Below, piece after piece: positions 25,401 to 33,992 of a DNA stretch of 64,000 bases (the first letter of the stretch is position 1; each line of letters opens with the position of its first letter). A model generated the notes under the pieces. The model was not told where the DNA came from. It saw only the letters and a list, made by a program, of their open reading frames with translations, and searched no databases. Origin of the DNA: Shewanella woodyi ATCC 51908 (GTDB lineage Bacteria; Pseudomonadota; Gammaproteobacteria; Enterobacterales; Shewanellaceae); contig NC_010506.1 in the NCBI RefSeq assembly GCF_000019525.1, positions 1,488,001 to 1,552,000 on the forward strand. Direction: 5' to 3'. The position numbers and the translations under genes are program-made.

Positions 25401-25416
25401 TGGCCTGATTCCTGCT
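25401..25416 (+). promoter_or_regulatory. Sigma-54 promoter of glnK-amtB
   Basis: TGGCCTGATTCCTGCT matches the -24/-12 consensus with the invariant GG and GC exactly 10 bases apart. It lies 45 bp before the glnK start, giving a leader of about 30 nt. With the NtrC-like sites upstream this predicts induction under nitrogen limitation. Confidence 0.85.
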
Positions 25417-25460
25417 TTAACGTTAACTAATATTTGCAGTTAATAAAACGGGAGAGGGCG

Positions 25461-25799
25461 TTGAAACTGATCACCGCAATTATAAAGCCTTTTAAATTAG
25501 ATGATGTCCGTGAAGCCTTGTCTTCATTGGGAGTACAGGGCTTAACAGTCACAGAAGTCAAAGGGTTCGGACGCCAAAAAGGTCACGCTGAACTCTATCG
25601 CGGCGCAGAGTATTCTGTAGATTTCCTGCCAAAAATTAAACTAGAGATCGCTATATCCAGTGGCCATGAAGATGAGGTGATAGAGGCGATCATCAACGCC
25701 GCCAATACGGGCAAAATAGGTGATGGCAAAATTTTTGTCTCCCCACTAGAGCAGGTTGTTCGTATTAGAACATCAGAAGAAGGCGATGAGGCTATTTAG
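25461..25799 (+). CDS. glnK: Nitrogen regulatory protein P-II GlnK
   Basis: P-II proteins are trimeric sensors of 2-oxoglutarate and glutamine that are uridylylated and, in the GlnK form, plug the AmtB channel. The 112-residue protein begins MKLITAIIKPFK and carries the T-loop ELYRGAEY with the uridylylated tyrosine Y51, and the C-terminal GDGKIFV and VRIRT blocks. The start is a TTG preceded by GGGAGAGG; the frame is open upstream, but family length and alignment fix this start. It directly abuts amtB, the hallmark of glnK, so GlnK is preferred over GlnB. Confidence 0.96.
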   Translation: MKLITAIIKPFKLDDVREALSSLGVQGLTVTEVKGFGRQKGHAELYRGAEYSVDFLPKIKLEIAISSGHEDEVIEAIINAANTGKIGDGKIFVSPLEQVVRIRTSEEGDEAI

Positions 25800-27098
25800 A
25801 TGAAATGGATGATATTGAGTTTCCTTATTGGCCTTAGTTGTTTCTCTTTCCCTGCTTTGGCTGAAGAGAGTGCATTTAATGGCGCTAATACTGCGTGGGT
25901 ATTAAGCTCATCGGCACTGGTTCTATTGATGACCTTGCCTGGACTTGCCCTATTCTATGGCGGGCTAGTACGCAGTAAAAATGTACTTTCTGTACTGATG
26001 CAGTGTTTCTCTATTGCGGGGCTAGCCTCGGTACTCTGGTTTGTGATCGGGTACTCGCTTGCATTTGATAGTGGTAATGGTTTTATTGGGGGACTGGACA
26101 AGGTGATGCTAGCAGGAATGGGCCGAGATGATCTCTCTGGCGATATTCCTGAACCTCTATTTATGTTGTTCCAGATGACTTTCGCCATTATCACGCCCGC
26201 TTTAATTATCGGTGGCTTTGCCGAGCGAATGAAGTTTTCGGCTGTGATGCTGTTTTCTGGCGCTTGGTTGCTTTTAGTTTACGCTCCTATTACCCACTGG
26301 GTGTGGGGTGGCGGCTGGTTAGCAGAGTTAGGCTTATATGATTTTGCTGGGGGAACGGTTGTCCATATCACAGCTGGTGTTGCCGCTCTGGTTGCTGCAA
26401 AAGTGCTAGGACCCCGTAAAGGTTTTCTCAACTCAGCGATTATGCCTCACAACTTGACGATGACCGTTACCGGCGCGGGCATGTTATGGGTTGGCTGGTT
26501 TGGCTTTAATGGCGGCAGTGCACTTGGCGCGAATGGTAGTGCGGCTATGGCTATTTTGGTTACACACCTTGCAGCGTCGATGGGCGCCATGACTTGGGCG
26601 GCCATTGAGTGGATAAAGTTTGGTAAACCCAGCGCGTTAGGAGTCGTAACCGGTATGGTGGCGGGTCTAGGCACTATCACACCTGCTTCGGGTTATGTTG
26701 GGCCAGGTGGCGCACTGATCATTGGCCTTTTAGGCGGCATGGTATGTTTCTACGCGACGGTTTATATCAAACAAAAGTTAAGGATCGATGATTCATTGGA
26801 TGTTTTTCCAGTGCACGGTGTTGGCGGTATTTTAGGTACCTTGTTAGCGGGGGTCTTTAGCTCAACTCAGTTAGGTGTATTTAGTGGTTATGGGTTTGCC
26901 GAAGGTAATGAGACCATGTTAGATCAACTTGGGGTTCAGCTTATCGGTGTTGTCGCGACCTTTGCTTATACCGCGATTGTCTCTTGGGTACTCTTTGTGA
27001 TTATCGGTAAATTAGTTAATGGCTTAAGGGTCAGTAGCGAGCAAGAGATCACAGGTTTAGATCAATCAGAACATGAAGAGAGCGGTTATATTTTGTAA
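25800..27098 (+). CDS. amtB: Ammonium transporter AmtB
   Basis: AmtB is a trimeric inner-membrane channel that scavenges ammonium at low concentration. The precursor of 432 residues has a signal peptide (about 1-21, ending PALA) and 11 membrane helices. The twin pore histidines are visible as H189 (in GGTVVHITAG) and a second in FPVHGVGGILG, and the gating phenylalanine and external ammonium-site regions are in place (FGERM-like GGFAERMKF). It starts at the base after the glnK stop, so the two are coupled. Regulation by NtrC with sigma-54 is predicted from the upstream sites. Confidence 0.97.
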   Translation: MKWMILSFLIGLSCFSFPALAEESAFNGANTAWVLSSSALVLLMTLPGLALFYGGLVRSKNVLSVLMQCFSIAGLASVLWFVIGYSLAFDSGNGFIGGLDKVMLAGMGRDDLSGDIPEPLFMLFQMTFAIITPALIIGGFAERMKFSAVMLFSGAWLLLVYAPITHWVWGGGWLAELGLYDFAGGTVVHITAGVAALVAAKVLGPRKGFLNSAIMPHNLTMTVTGAGMLWVGWFGFNGGSALGANGSAAMAILVTHLAASMGAMTWAAIEWIKFGKPSALGVVTGMVAGLGTITPASGYVGPGGALIIGLLGGMVCFYATVYIKQKLRIDDSLDVFPVHGVGGILGTLLAGVFSSTQLGVFSGYGFAEGNETMLDQLGVQLIGVVATFAYTAIVSWVLFVIIGKLVNGLRVSSEQEITGLDQSEHEESGYIL

Positions 27099-27119
27099 AG
27101 GGTAGCTGTTCACTTTAGT

Positions 27120-27148
27120 GTTGCTCTGGATAAATTTTTCAGAGCAAC
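27120..27148 (+). terminator. Possible terminator after amtB
   Basis: GTTGCTCTG (27120-27128) pairs with CAGAGCAAC (27140-27148), a 9-bp stem with an 11-base loop just after amtB. The T run after it is weak (ATTTAG), so efficiency is uncertain. Confidence 0.5.
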
Positions 27149-27172
27149 ATTTAGAATACCTGAGTAGAGCTT

Positions 27173-28699
27173 TTAGGTTGCACCCTCTTTATCTTGATGC
27201 TTATTTCCTATTATTTTGACATCTTCAGAAATCTTGTACACTTGGCTATCTTCTAAATCAAATGCTCTTTGAAATGTAGGGTGTATCTCCCAATGGATAT
27301 TTTTGTCCTGCTGCCAGGAGCTGAGTAGATCGGGTCGATCATTATAGTAGTAGAAACGATGATAACCCCCCGCACCGTCGACCCGCACTTTTCCTCTTAC
27401 AAATTCAGTTATGTATAAGTTCTTTGCGATATCTAATGCAACTCTATGATATTCATGTTCTTCTGCTTGTACTATCCCAGTTTTTATAATCTGATTAACA
27501 ATGACAGATCTAAATTTTTTTGAGGTTCCAAATCCTGATACGTCCAGCGCAATTAGGGCGTTCAACGCAGCATGAATATAATGGATTGTTTTAGAAAACT
27601 CCCCAGATATAAACTGTATTCTTCTGTTTCCAAATGGAAGAAAAGCCCTTTTATAGTGATACAGATTACTTCTCTTGCTTTCAGTTGTTATTTTTCTTAC
27701 CTCTTTACAGTATTCAATAAGCCATCTAGGGCGGTAAAAACAAAGTGTACCGAAAGCTCGATAATTAGAGGTTGAACCAACCGAAAATCCCATATCAAAA
27801 TCTTCAAAGTAGGTTGAAATGAGTTTTGAGGTTTCTATGGATTTATCACTTAGGGCATTAGGCTCAGAAAGTGTTAGTTCAAGTTGGTCTTCGTTAGAGT
27901 TATTTCTTTGATAGAAATCTAACCTTCTTGCCAGTACCTCCTTTATCTGCTCTTTACTCCAAGAGAGATTAAGTTCATATTCGTTTAATTTTTGAATCGT
28001 TCCATTGGTTGTTCTTAATAATGTCAGAATATGGGGACGAATCGTGACTCGAACCCATATATTGGGAATTCTTACTCCTAAATAGGCGACAACTTGAAGC
28101 AGGCCGATGAGTAGGTTTATCTCATCTCCATTATCATAAATATCATCCATCTCATCTAGCATTATCCAATATTTTATTGAGGATGCGGATATGATTCTTG
28201 AGAGCTGTTTAATCGTGATATTTGAGTCAAATTGGCAGCGTTCGATAGGACTAGATTTGAATTTAAGTCTAGATAGGATGGATGTTAGTAGGTTTTTACT
28301 CTTTACTCCGTAGTTTTCTGATAGCTCTACGGCACAGATATCATCATCAATAAAAGCCCAGCCTTTGCTTGTACCTATTTCCGCAACAACTTTAGAAAGA
28401 ATGGTATTTTTCCAATAGTTAATAGATTCATTAACAGATATTTTCCCAACGGGAAAAACCATATCTCGGTAATCAAGTGAAATTATTTTTGTATTCGAAG
28501 TACCTTTTAGGTGCTCGGATAATGAAATAAGTAATCCGCTTTTCCCTGAACCCCGAGCAGCATTGAGAATTATGGCTTTGTTATCTTCATCAGATAAAGG
28601 GAGTAAGTAATCATTCCTGGGCATGGCGTAGGAGAGAAAGTCAGGGTCTTCTTGAGCCATTTCACTTCCAAATATTTTCCTTAATGTAACCCTGCTCAT
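27173..28699 (-). CDS. Orphan P-loop ATPase (possibly Sll1717-type)
   Basis: A 508-residue cytoplasmic ATPase with no membrane segment. Walker A is ARGSGKS (48-54) and Walker B is WIMLDEMDD (178-186), followed by a likely arginine-sensor strand WVRVTIRPHIL (215-225). The C-terminal 250 residues include an aromatic-rich region and a winged-helix-like part (about 390-480). It resembles, from memory, the STAND/KAP-like ATPases grouped as the Sll1717 family, some of which occur near defence genes; I cannot confirm this here. It is AT-rich compared with its neighbours, stands alone between amtB and an AhpD-like gene, and has an AT-rich upstream region, suggesting acquisition by transfer. The partner and function are unknown. 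Confidence 0.85.
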   Translation of the reverse strand: MSRVTLRKIFGSEMAQEDPDFLSYAMPRNDYLLPLSDEDNKAIILNAARGSGKSGLLISLSEHLKGTSNTKIISLDYRDMVFPVGKISVNESINYWKNTILSKVVAEIGTSKGWAFIDDDICAVELSENYGVKSKNLLTSILSRLKFKSSPIERCQFDSNITIKQLSRIISASSIKYWIMLDEMDDIYDNGDEINLLIGLLQVVAYLGVRIPNIWVRVTIRPHILTLLRTTNGTIQKLNEYELNLSWSKEQIKEVLARRLDFYQRNNSNEDQLELTLSEPNALSDKSIETSKLISTYFEDFDMGFSVGSTSNYRAFGTLCFYRPRWLIEYCKEVRKITTESKRSNLYHYKRAFLPFGNRRIQFISGEFSKTIHYIHAALNALIALDVSGFGTSKKFRSVIVNQIIKTGIVQAEEHEYHRVALDIAKNLYITEFVRGKVRVDGAGGYHRFYYYNDRPDLLSSWQQDKNIHWEIHPTFQRAFDLEDSQVYKISEDVKIIGNKHQDKEGAT

Positions 28700-28994
28700 T
28701 ATTAACTCCTTTACTGTGATATTATCGGTGTAATGCCCTAGCTTTTCTATATGATGATTTTGTTATTATATGACTCAGGAAGTGGCATTAATCCCACATA
28801 AACTAATGACTAAATATACTTTTATATAATATAAAAAGTTAAAGGGGTTGCGGTTGCTATAAAAGTCTAAAATATAGACTCTATAATAAGTAATCAAGCT
28901 GTAAAATAATCGATTTCTCTTCTGCGTCATATAGAGTGGTAGTGACGGCATAAATTAGAAAAGTTAATCTCTCACTTAACCGATAGGAAAGAAG
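28700..28994. other. AT-rich divergent region between the orphan ATPase and the AhpD-like gene
   Basis: No gene was seen. Short inverted repeats are present: AGTCTA/TAGACT (28864-28880) and ACTCTATA/TATAGAGT (28878-28885 and 28930-28937). Given the base composition these may be chance. Several TATAAT-like boxes exist, so promoters cannot be singled out. Confidence 0.45.
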
Positions 28995-29459
28995 ATGACT
29001 GATGTAATTTTTAACAATACACGTTTCGACCCCGATTTAACTCCTTTTCATGAGCATGCTAAACAGATGGCAAAAGCCTTTGGCTATACTGCTGCTTTGG
29101 ATTTTGATAAAAACCTAGCTCAGCTTGTGCGCTTGCGAGTGGCGCAAGTTAATCAGTGCTCCTATTGTTTGATTTTGCATAGCAAAACAGCGAGAGAGGT
29201 GGGGATCGAGCCCGCTAAAATAGATAATCTGGCCAGTTACTGGGAGTCTGAACTTTATAGCGAGCAGGAAAAAGTGGCCTTGAGTTATTGTGACAGACTC
29301 ACTCAGGGGACAGATCCCCATTTTCATGAGATACACGAGCAAGCTAAGTGCTTTTTTTCCGAAAAAGAGATAGCCGAGTTGGCGGCAATTGTTATCAATA
29401 TGAACTTATGGACGCGTTTAAAGCTAGCTCAAGGTGCAACTCCTAGCTACGCAGAGTAA
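28995..29459 (+). CDS. AhpD-like carboxymuconolactone decarboxylase family protein
   Basis: This 154-residue all-helical protein belongs to the AhpD/CMD superfamily. It carries the peroxidase-type motif CSYCLILHSK with C55, C58 and H62, the arrangement used by AhpD-like alkylhydroperoxidases for thiol-disulfide chemistry. The N-terminal 40 residues lead into the first helix bundle (LAQLVRLRVAQVNQ). A good ribosome site (AGGAAAG) precedes the ATG. It is monocistronic or convergent with the secreted NTF2-like gene downstream. The substrate is unknown; a role in peroxide detoxification or as a small carboxymuconolactone-like enzyme is inferred from the family. Confidence 0.88.
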   Translation: MTDVIFNNTRFDPDLTPFHEHAKQMAKAFGYTAALDFDKNLAQLVRLRVAQVNQCSYCLILHSKTAREVGIEPAKIDNLASYWESELYSEQEKVALSYCDRLTQGTDPHFHEIHEQAKCFFSEKEIAELAAIVINMNLWTRLKLAQGATPSYAE

Positions 29460-29482
29460 ACCTGTTTAGCTGTGTTGAGTCG

Positions 29483-29971
29483 TTAATTGGCAATATGGCC
29501 ATAACTCAACACGCGGGTGACTTTCCATTCGCCGTTCTTGTTGTGCCAAACCATAACGAATTTGGCTTGGCCATGACACTCCTTGGTTGCAGGCTTGCAA
29601 AAGTAGTGCACTCCTTCGGTTATCGCGCCAAAGTCATTAATGGGATAGGCGTTAAAGGATTCAGCAACAAGCTTGCGGGTATAGTTCCCACAGGCATTTT
29701 TTTGAGTATTGCCAATCATGGCCTCACGGGTCCAAGTTACGCCACCATTGTCGTGATAGAACTCGACTGCCTCATCGAAGTAACTGGCGTGTTTGGCTAA
29801 CTCTTTCGGGTCTTTACAGTGATTAAAAGCCTCAAATACTGCCGTATCAAGAGGACGCATTGTCTCTATTAATGGGGCTTGGTCTGCTTGGGATGTTGTA
29901 GTGTAAAGCAGCGCAAATATCGATAGCACTTTTATCAACAGTACTCCACTGCCTCTAGATAGGTTTTTCAT
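29483..29971 (-). CDS. Secreted NTF2/SnoaL-like protein
   Basis: A signal peptide (about 1-29, ending TSQA) is followed by a single alpha+beta domain of about 130 residues of the NTF2-like/SnoaL type: a helical start (FEAFNHCKDPKELAKHA), then FDEAVEFYHDNGGVTWTREAMI and a C-terminal strand pair ending FVMVWHNKNGEWKVTRVLSYGH. Four cysteines could form periplasmic disulfides. Members bind small hydrophobic ligands or act as enzymes; no function can be given. It lies 32 bp downstream of an exported amidohydrolase on the same strand and may act with it. A second, shorter NTF2-like exported protein is encoded at 60888-61364. Confidence 0.85.
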   Translation of the reverse strand: MKNLSRGSGVLLIKVLSIFALLYTTTSQADQAPLIETMRPLDTAVFEAFNHCKDPKELAKHASYFDEAVEFYHDNGGVTWTREAMIGNTQKNACGNYTRKLVAESFNAYPINDFGAITEGVHYFCKPATKECHGQAKFVMVWHNKNGEWKVTRVLSYGHIAN

Positions 29972-30003
29972 TATAACTCCATGATGTGATTGACTATCGA
30001 AGC

Positions 30004-31542
30004 TTAATTAAACTGGTTAATCCCTTGATGCCGGGCTTTGTCATTGACCCTAAGAACTTCGGCTAACATGGCATCTAGCTGAGCGCGGTCAAACATTCTG
30101 CCCTCTCTGAATACGGCGTTAATGCTGCGGGTGTTATTGATATCAAGTAGTGGGTTACTATCGAGCAAAACAAGATCTGCCCGGTAACCTGACTTTATCT
30201 TTCCTGTGTTACTCCTCATCCACTCTCCGGGAGCGGCTGTTGCAGAGTAGAGACTCTGAGCATTGCTAAGTCCCGCTTGAGTTAACGAGTTCAGTTCATC
30301 ATGGAGTGAGAACCCCGGAACCACAGCGGCGGTATTGGCATCAGTTCCGGCCATAAAGAGTACATCATTGTTATTAAGCGCTTGAGTCATAATGTGGATC
30401 GCGCTTACGTAGGTCTGCCAAAATCGCTTTGAACGCTCAACGGCTTGAGGATCGCCGAGAGTCTCTTGGCTTAGCTGGTAGCTGTTATGGCCCGGTAGCC
30501 AACCTTTGGCTAGCACTGTACCTTCCACAATTCCTGGGTTGGCGTAGGGAAGGGCTATCTCTTTTAATAAAGGTGTGAGTGCAAATTTTTGTCTCGTCAG
30601 GCTCTCCATAAGCCAGATTGATGAGGTAACCGCTATCTGCTTCTCCTTTAGTTTTCTCGCCACTCTATTGCTACGCATCTCAACGTAACTTAAGTATTGC
30701 TCTGCACGATCATGGTGATAGCCGCCAAAGTCTTCACTGAGTGCTTTGGTTATCTCCTCTACATGGGCAAGCTCTGTTTGCCCCGAATGCCATAAGCCGT
30801 TAAGTCCGATGGAGTAGGGGAGGTGGCCAACTGTTGGCAGTCCAGCTGCTTTGGCTGAATCGAGCAGCTGATGGTAGATCTCCTCATTGATAAAGCTGCT
30901 TATCTTTATGGCGTCAAAGCCGTCGTCTACCAAGGATTTAACGAGCTTGTTTACCTGCTCATGGGTTGAGACATTGATGCGGGTTCGTGTCCAGCTATTA
31001 AAGAGTGCTTCGATGCCGCTTAGGCTGTTGACCTTCTCTGAGGCGATAAAGATATCGGGACCGATTAAATCCTCTCTGATCTGTTTTCGCCACGCTACGT
31101 ATTCAGGGACGCCGCCCATATCACGAATATAGGTGATGCCGTTTGCTAGGTAGAGTAATAGATCGTTAGGGCTCCTCTCTAGGTGAACATGGGAGTCGAC
31201 GAGCCCCGGAATAAGGTATTTGTTACTACCATCGACTATTAAGGGGTTATTTAAGAGGCTATCTACGCGCTCCTGAGGTGGATTAATATGGGCTATTTTT
31301 CCATTCTCAAGCAGGATTGATTGGTCTGGGAGCATGGTTAAACCATCAGCAGAAAGCAGGTTCACATTTTCGATTAATATGGGACCGCTTGTGGGGGAGA
31401 ACTGCTCACGCTCTATGATTTGCGTATGAGCTCCCGCTCTTTGTGTCATCTGATATTCGACCCAAGTGTAAGTGATTAAGCTGGCAAGCGGTAAAAATAG
31501 CACTGATCCAAATAGCCACTTTTTCAATAGTGATAGCCTCAT
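30004..31542 (-). CDS. Membrane-anchored or secreted amidohydrolase-family protein
   Basis: A metal-dependent hydrolase of the amidohydrolase superfamily (imidazolonepropionase/prolidase-like group). The N-terminal hydrophobic stretch (about 9-28) is an uncleaved anchor or signal. Metal ligands are visible in HVH (H118 and H120), a probable carboxylated-lysine region DAIKISS, HLP and AHVEE histidines, and AGTDANT near the C-terminus. The usual final domain (KIKSGYRADLVLLDSNPL) closes the small beta domain. Start 31542 (MRLSLLKKW) is chosen because a GGAGG site precedes it, within the reading that also offers an ATG at 31557. Length 512. It likely forms an operon with the DUF2306-like membrane gene upstream and the NTF2-like gene downstream. 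Confidence 0.9.
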   Translation of the reverse strand: MRLSLLKKWLFGSVLFLPLASLITYTWVEYQMTQRAGAHTQIIEREQFSPTSGPILIENVNLLSADGLTMLPDQSILLENGKIAHINPPQERVDSLLNNPLIVDGSNKYLIPGLVDSHVHLERSPNDLLLYLANGITYIRDMGGVPEYVAWRKQIREDLIGPDIFIASEKVNSLSGIEALFNSWTRTRINVSTHEQVNKLVKSLVDDGFDAIKISSFINEEIYHQLLDSAKAAGLPTVGHLPYSIGLNGLWHSGQTELAHVEEITKALSEDFGGYHHDRAEQYLSYVEMRSNRVARKLKEKQIAVTSSIWLMESLTRQKFALTPLLKEIALPYANPGIVEGTVLAKGWLPGHNSYQLSQETLGDPQAVERSKRFWQTYVSAIHIMTQALNNNDVLFMAGTDANTAAVVPGFSLHDELNSLTQAGLSNAQSLYSATAAPGEWMRSNTGKIKSGYRADLVLLDSNPLLDINNTRSINAVFREGRMFDRAQLDAMLAEVLRVNDKARHQGINQFN

Positions 31543-31573
31543 CACCTTGTCCTCCATTACTTTATCTGACTGT

Positions 31574-32242
31574 CTATTTTCCTTGATGCTGTTCGACCTC
31601 GGCTCTATTTACTCTTACTTGATATCTCTTGCTAAATATCATCTTAATTAGCCAATAGAACATAAAAATGAACAGTAAAAGTACTGGCATCCATAACAGA
31701 GAAGATCCATGTAACACCTCTGGAATAGCAGCTTTTTGAGCTAGAAATGACATAGTGGCCATGATCATGGCGATACACATACGCCATAGATGACGTGCGA
31801 CTCTGTGTTTTCCATAGACCCCACCCTTGAGCAGCATGATAAGATCTAAGGTTGCGGCAAACGCGGCGACAGAACCGAAAATATAGAAGAAGGCGGAGGG
31901 GATGTTTGTTCCCGGTGAGACCCCAAGTGAGCCTAAGATAAATAGAGTGGCGGCTAGGGTTGTGATCGTCGCGAAGGCGAGTTTGTCGAACAGGCCTAGG
32001 CTACCTTCAGGTCTCTTGATTGCCATCCAAGAGGTGGAGGCCATATAGCCAGTCAAAATCCCCATTACAGGTAACTCCATCTTCACCGCATCAAGATAGA
32101 TAGCAGTTGCGGCGACGGTCATCATGGCGAAGAAAAAGCCATTACCAGCAGTTCTGTGTACTTTAGTGCCTTTACGGCTAATTAAGGCTGTTATTCCGCA
32201 GAGAAGCGCAATCGCTCCTGCAGTAATATGAAATATCAACAT
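31574..32242 (-). CDS. DUF2306-like membrane protein
   Basis: A 222-residue inner-membrane protein with about seven hydrophobic segments. The N-terminal pattern (HITAGAIALLCGITAL, then RKGTKVHRTAGNGFFFAMM) with histidines near both helix ends is the form seen in the DUF2306 group of predicted membrane proteins. A second histidine pair appears in KHRVARHLWRM near residue 145. These could bind haem or metal, but this is a guess. It is followed 31 bp later by the amidohydrolase gene, so the pair is probably cotranscribed. The C-terminal tail is charged and cytoplasmic. Confidence 0.8.
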   Translation of the reverse strand: MLIFHITAGAIALLCGITALISRKGTKVHRTAGNGFFFAMMTVAATAIYLDAVKMELPVMGILTGYMASTSWMAIKRPEGSLGLFDKLAFATITTLAATLFILGSLGVSPGTNIPSAFFYIFGSVAAFAATLDLIMLLKGGVYGKHRVARHLWRMCIAMIMATMSFLAQKAAIPEVLHGSSLLWMPVLLLFIFMFYWLIKMIFSKRYQVRVNRAEVEQHQGK

Positions 32243-32599
32243 AAGTATCCCTTCTAGCTTTTTATTCTGAATTTTTATTATTAGCTGGGGGAATATGCAA
32301 GAAAAAAGCCAGTGAATAAGTCTCTGATTAAAAAGGAAGGTTTTGTTCTGTCAAAGCAGACATTGGGAGATTTAGATTAAAAAGTGGGGAAAATGACCAA
32401 AACTAACCATTTACTTTAAACGTTAGAGGTTTAATCGTTAACATCACTATTTTCAACCCTAGAGCAAGTTAGTATCACACCTAATTAGGTTCGATAAGGT
32501 TTAGCGGTTGGTAGAGTATTGATAATCAGTCGTGCAGTGGTTATCTTATTGATTAATAATGGCTAGTTTATTTATCTTATATATTTCAAAGGGGCGTAG
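32243..32599. other. Intergenic region before the lipoprotein gene
   Basis: The 357-bp stretch is AT-rich with no recognisable gene. A 10-bp palindrome CCTAATTAGG (32480-32489) is the only short symmetry noted. A ribosome site AAAGGGG sits at its right end for the next gene. Confidence 0.4.
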
Positions 32600-33307
32600 T
32601 TGAATAGGTCAATTTTAATTATTAAAGCATATTTACTTGCGACTCTTTTGTCTTCTTGTGTTCCTGTTCCAAGAGATTTTTATAAGCCAATTTATGAAGA
32701 GGGAACTGTTACTTCTTCGGGGTGCGGGGGGGCGGGCGATCCTGCAACAATATTAATTCAACTTGAAGAGGGCATAGAGATTAAAGTAAGAGCTTCAAGT
32801 TCTGATAGTGACGATGAGTTTGTTAACTTTTATGTACAAACTGATATTTCTGCTCCTGATGGCGTTGTATTTCAACTAGCAAATGATTCGATGCTTATTG
32901 AAGATAACCTTACGAATAAAAGTTGGAGGTTAGGCATTGAATACTTATCCACGAATAACGCAAATTATCTTGGTTTAGAAGATTCAATTATAGAAGTTGT
33001 ATACCCCAATTTGAGTCAAAAGATTCAAGCTGAAATCAAAAAATCACATCAAGATACTGGTTATATACAGGTGGAACCATTATCTGAAATAATTGGAAGA
33101 ACTAATTCATATGACATAGCTTTCAGCAAAAAAAGATACTTTAATACAGGTATGTGGTTTTCTACGATGAATCAAAAAATGGAGTCAAAGCTAGAAAATT
33201 TCTCAGTTTACCTCCCAAGTATTATTGTTAATGGTAATAAAGTTGACTTAGGTGAAATTAAATTTATTCATGTTAAGTACATTGGTATAGATCCATTAAA
33301 CTGTTGA
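32600..33307 (+). CDS. Uncharacterised lipoprotein with TTG start
   Basis: A 235-residue predicted lipoprotein of unknown function. The N-terminal hydrophobic stretch ends in the lipobox LLSSC, with the lipidated cysteine at about residue 19. The rest is a soluble, mainly beta and acidic chain (ILIQLEEGIEIKVRASSSDS and later strands). The start is a TTG, supported by AAAGGGG correctly spaced, with the lipobox beginning 15 residues later. The codon use is AT-rich, unlike the core genes around 20 kb, and the gene stands alone. It is part of an accessory stretch to about 36.7 kb. No homologue is recognised. Confidence 0.75.
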   Translation: MNRSILIIKAYLLATLLSSCVPVPRDFYKPIYEEGTVTSSGCGGAGDPATILIQLEEGIEIKVRASSSDSDDEFVNFYVQTDISAPDGVVFQLANDSMLIEDNLTNKSWRLGIEYLSTNNANYLGLEDSIIEVVYPNLSQKIQAEIKKSHQDTGYIQVEPLSEIIGRTNSYDIAFSKKRYFNTGMWFSTMNQKMESKLENFSVYLPSIIVNGNKVDLGEIKFIHVKYIGIDPLNC

Positions 33308-33448
33308 AGTCATGCATGGCACGGTTAAATTTCTCACCAAAGAGCGCTACACTCCACGGAGTTCACAGAGAAGAATTGGAGTTTGCTACCTATATTTTAC
33401 TCTCACTCGAATTTATACCGTTAAGTAAAACCTCCGATAAGGTGTGCT

Positions 33449-33865
33449 ATGAAACAGAATATTGTCCATATCGCTCTGGTTGTAAAAGACTATGATGAAG
33501 CGATTGATTTTTATGTGAATAAACTTAAATTTGAACTTATTGAAGACACCTATCAACCAGAGCAAGATAAACGTTGGGTTGTTGTAGCTCCACCAAACTC
33601 CCATGGCGTTACTCTGTTACTAGCTAAAGCTTCAAAGCCTGAGCAATTCGACTTCATAGGTAACCAAGCTGGTGGACGTGTATTTCTCTTCCTCAATACC
33701 GATGATTTCTGGCGTGACTTTGAGCGGATGAAATCTATAGGAATTAACTTCATTCGAGAGCCAAAAGAGCAAGACTATGGAACAGTTGCGGTGTTTGAAG
33801 ATCTATACGGAAACTTATGGGATCTTTTGCAACTAAACCCAGAGCATCCAATGGCGAAAAGATAG
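33449..33865 (+). CDS. VOC-fold (glyoxalase/bleomycin resistance) protein
   Basis: A 138-residue protein with two beta-alpha-beta-beta-beta units of the VOC superfamily. The start MKQNIVHIALVVKDYDEAIDFY places a metal-ligand histidine in the first strand, and the end FEDLYGNLWDLLQL carries the usual terminal strand; the acidic residue E116 in VFEDLYGN may bind metal. Such proteins act as lyases, isomerases or resistance binders. A well-placed AAGGTG ribosome site precedes the ATG. It is followed by an AraC regulator in the same direction, then a second VOC gene, a common arrangement for stress-linked enzymes. Substrate unknown. Confidence 0.87.
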   Translation: MKQNIVHIALVVKDYDEAIDFYVNKLKFELIEDTYQPEQDKRWVVVAPPNSHGVTLLLAKASKPEQFDFIGNQAGGRVFLFLNTDDFWRDFERMKSIGINFIREPKEQDYGTVAVFEDLYGNLWDLLQLNPEHPMAKR

Positions 33866-33992
33866 ATTAACTAATAGGGCAGATTGAGTGCAGTCGCATC
33901 CTTATCTTTTTGTGGGGAGCCACCAGACTCTGAAACAATTTATATGAGAGGCTCCTTCAAGGCTGCGCATGGCTTAGGAAAATAAATAGTTC

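Noticed and set aside
33304..33495. 63-codon frame overlapping the lipoprotein end and VOC start
   Set aside because: It overlaps the VOC gene's ribosome site and coding start and has no independent signal. The 33310-33380 stretch resembles dispersed repeat-like sequence at most.
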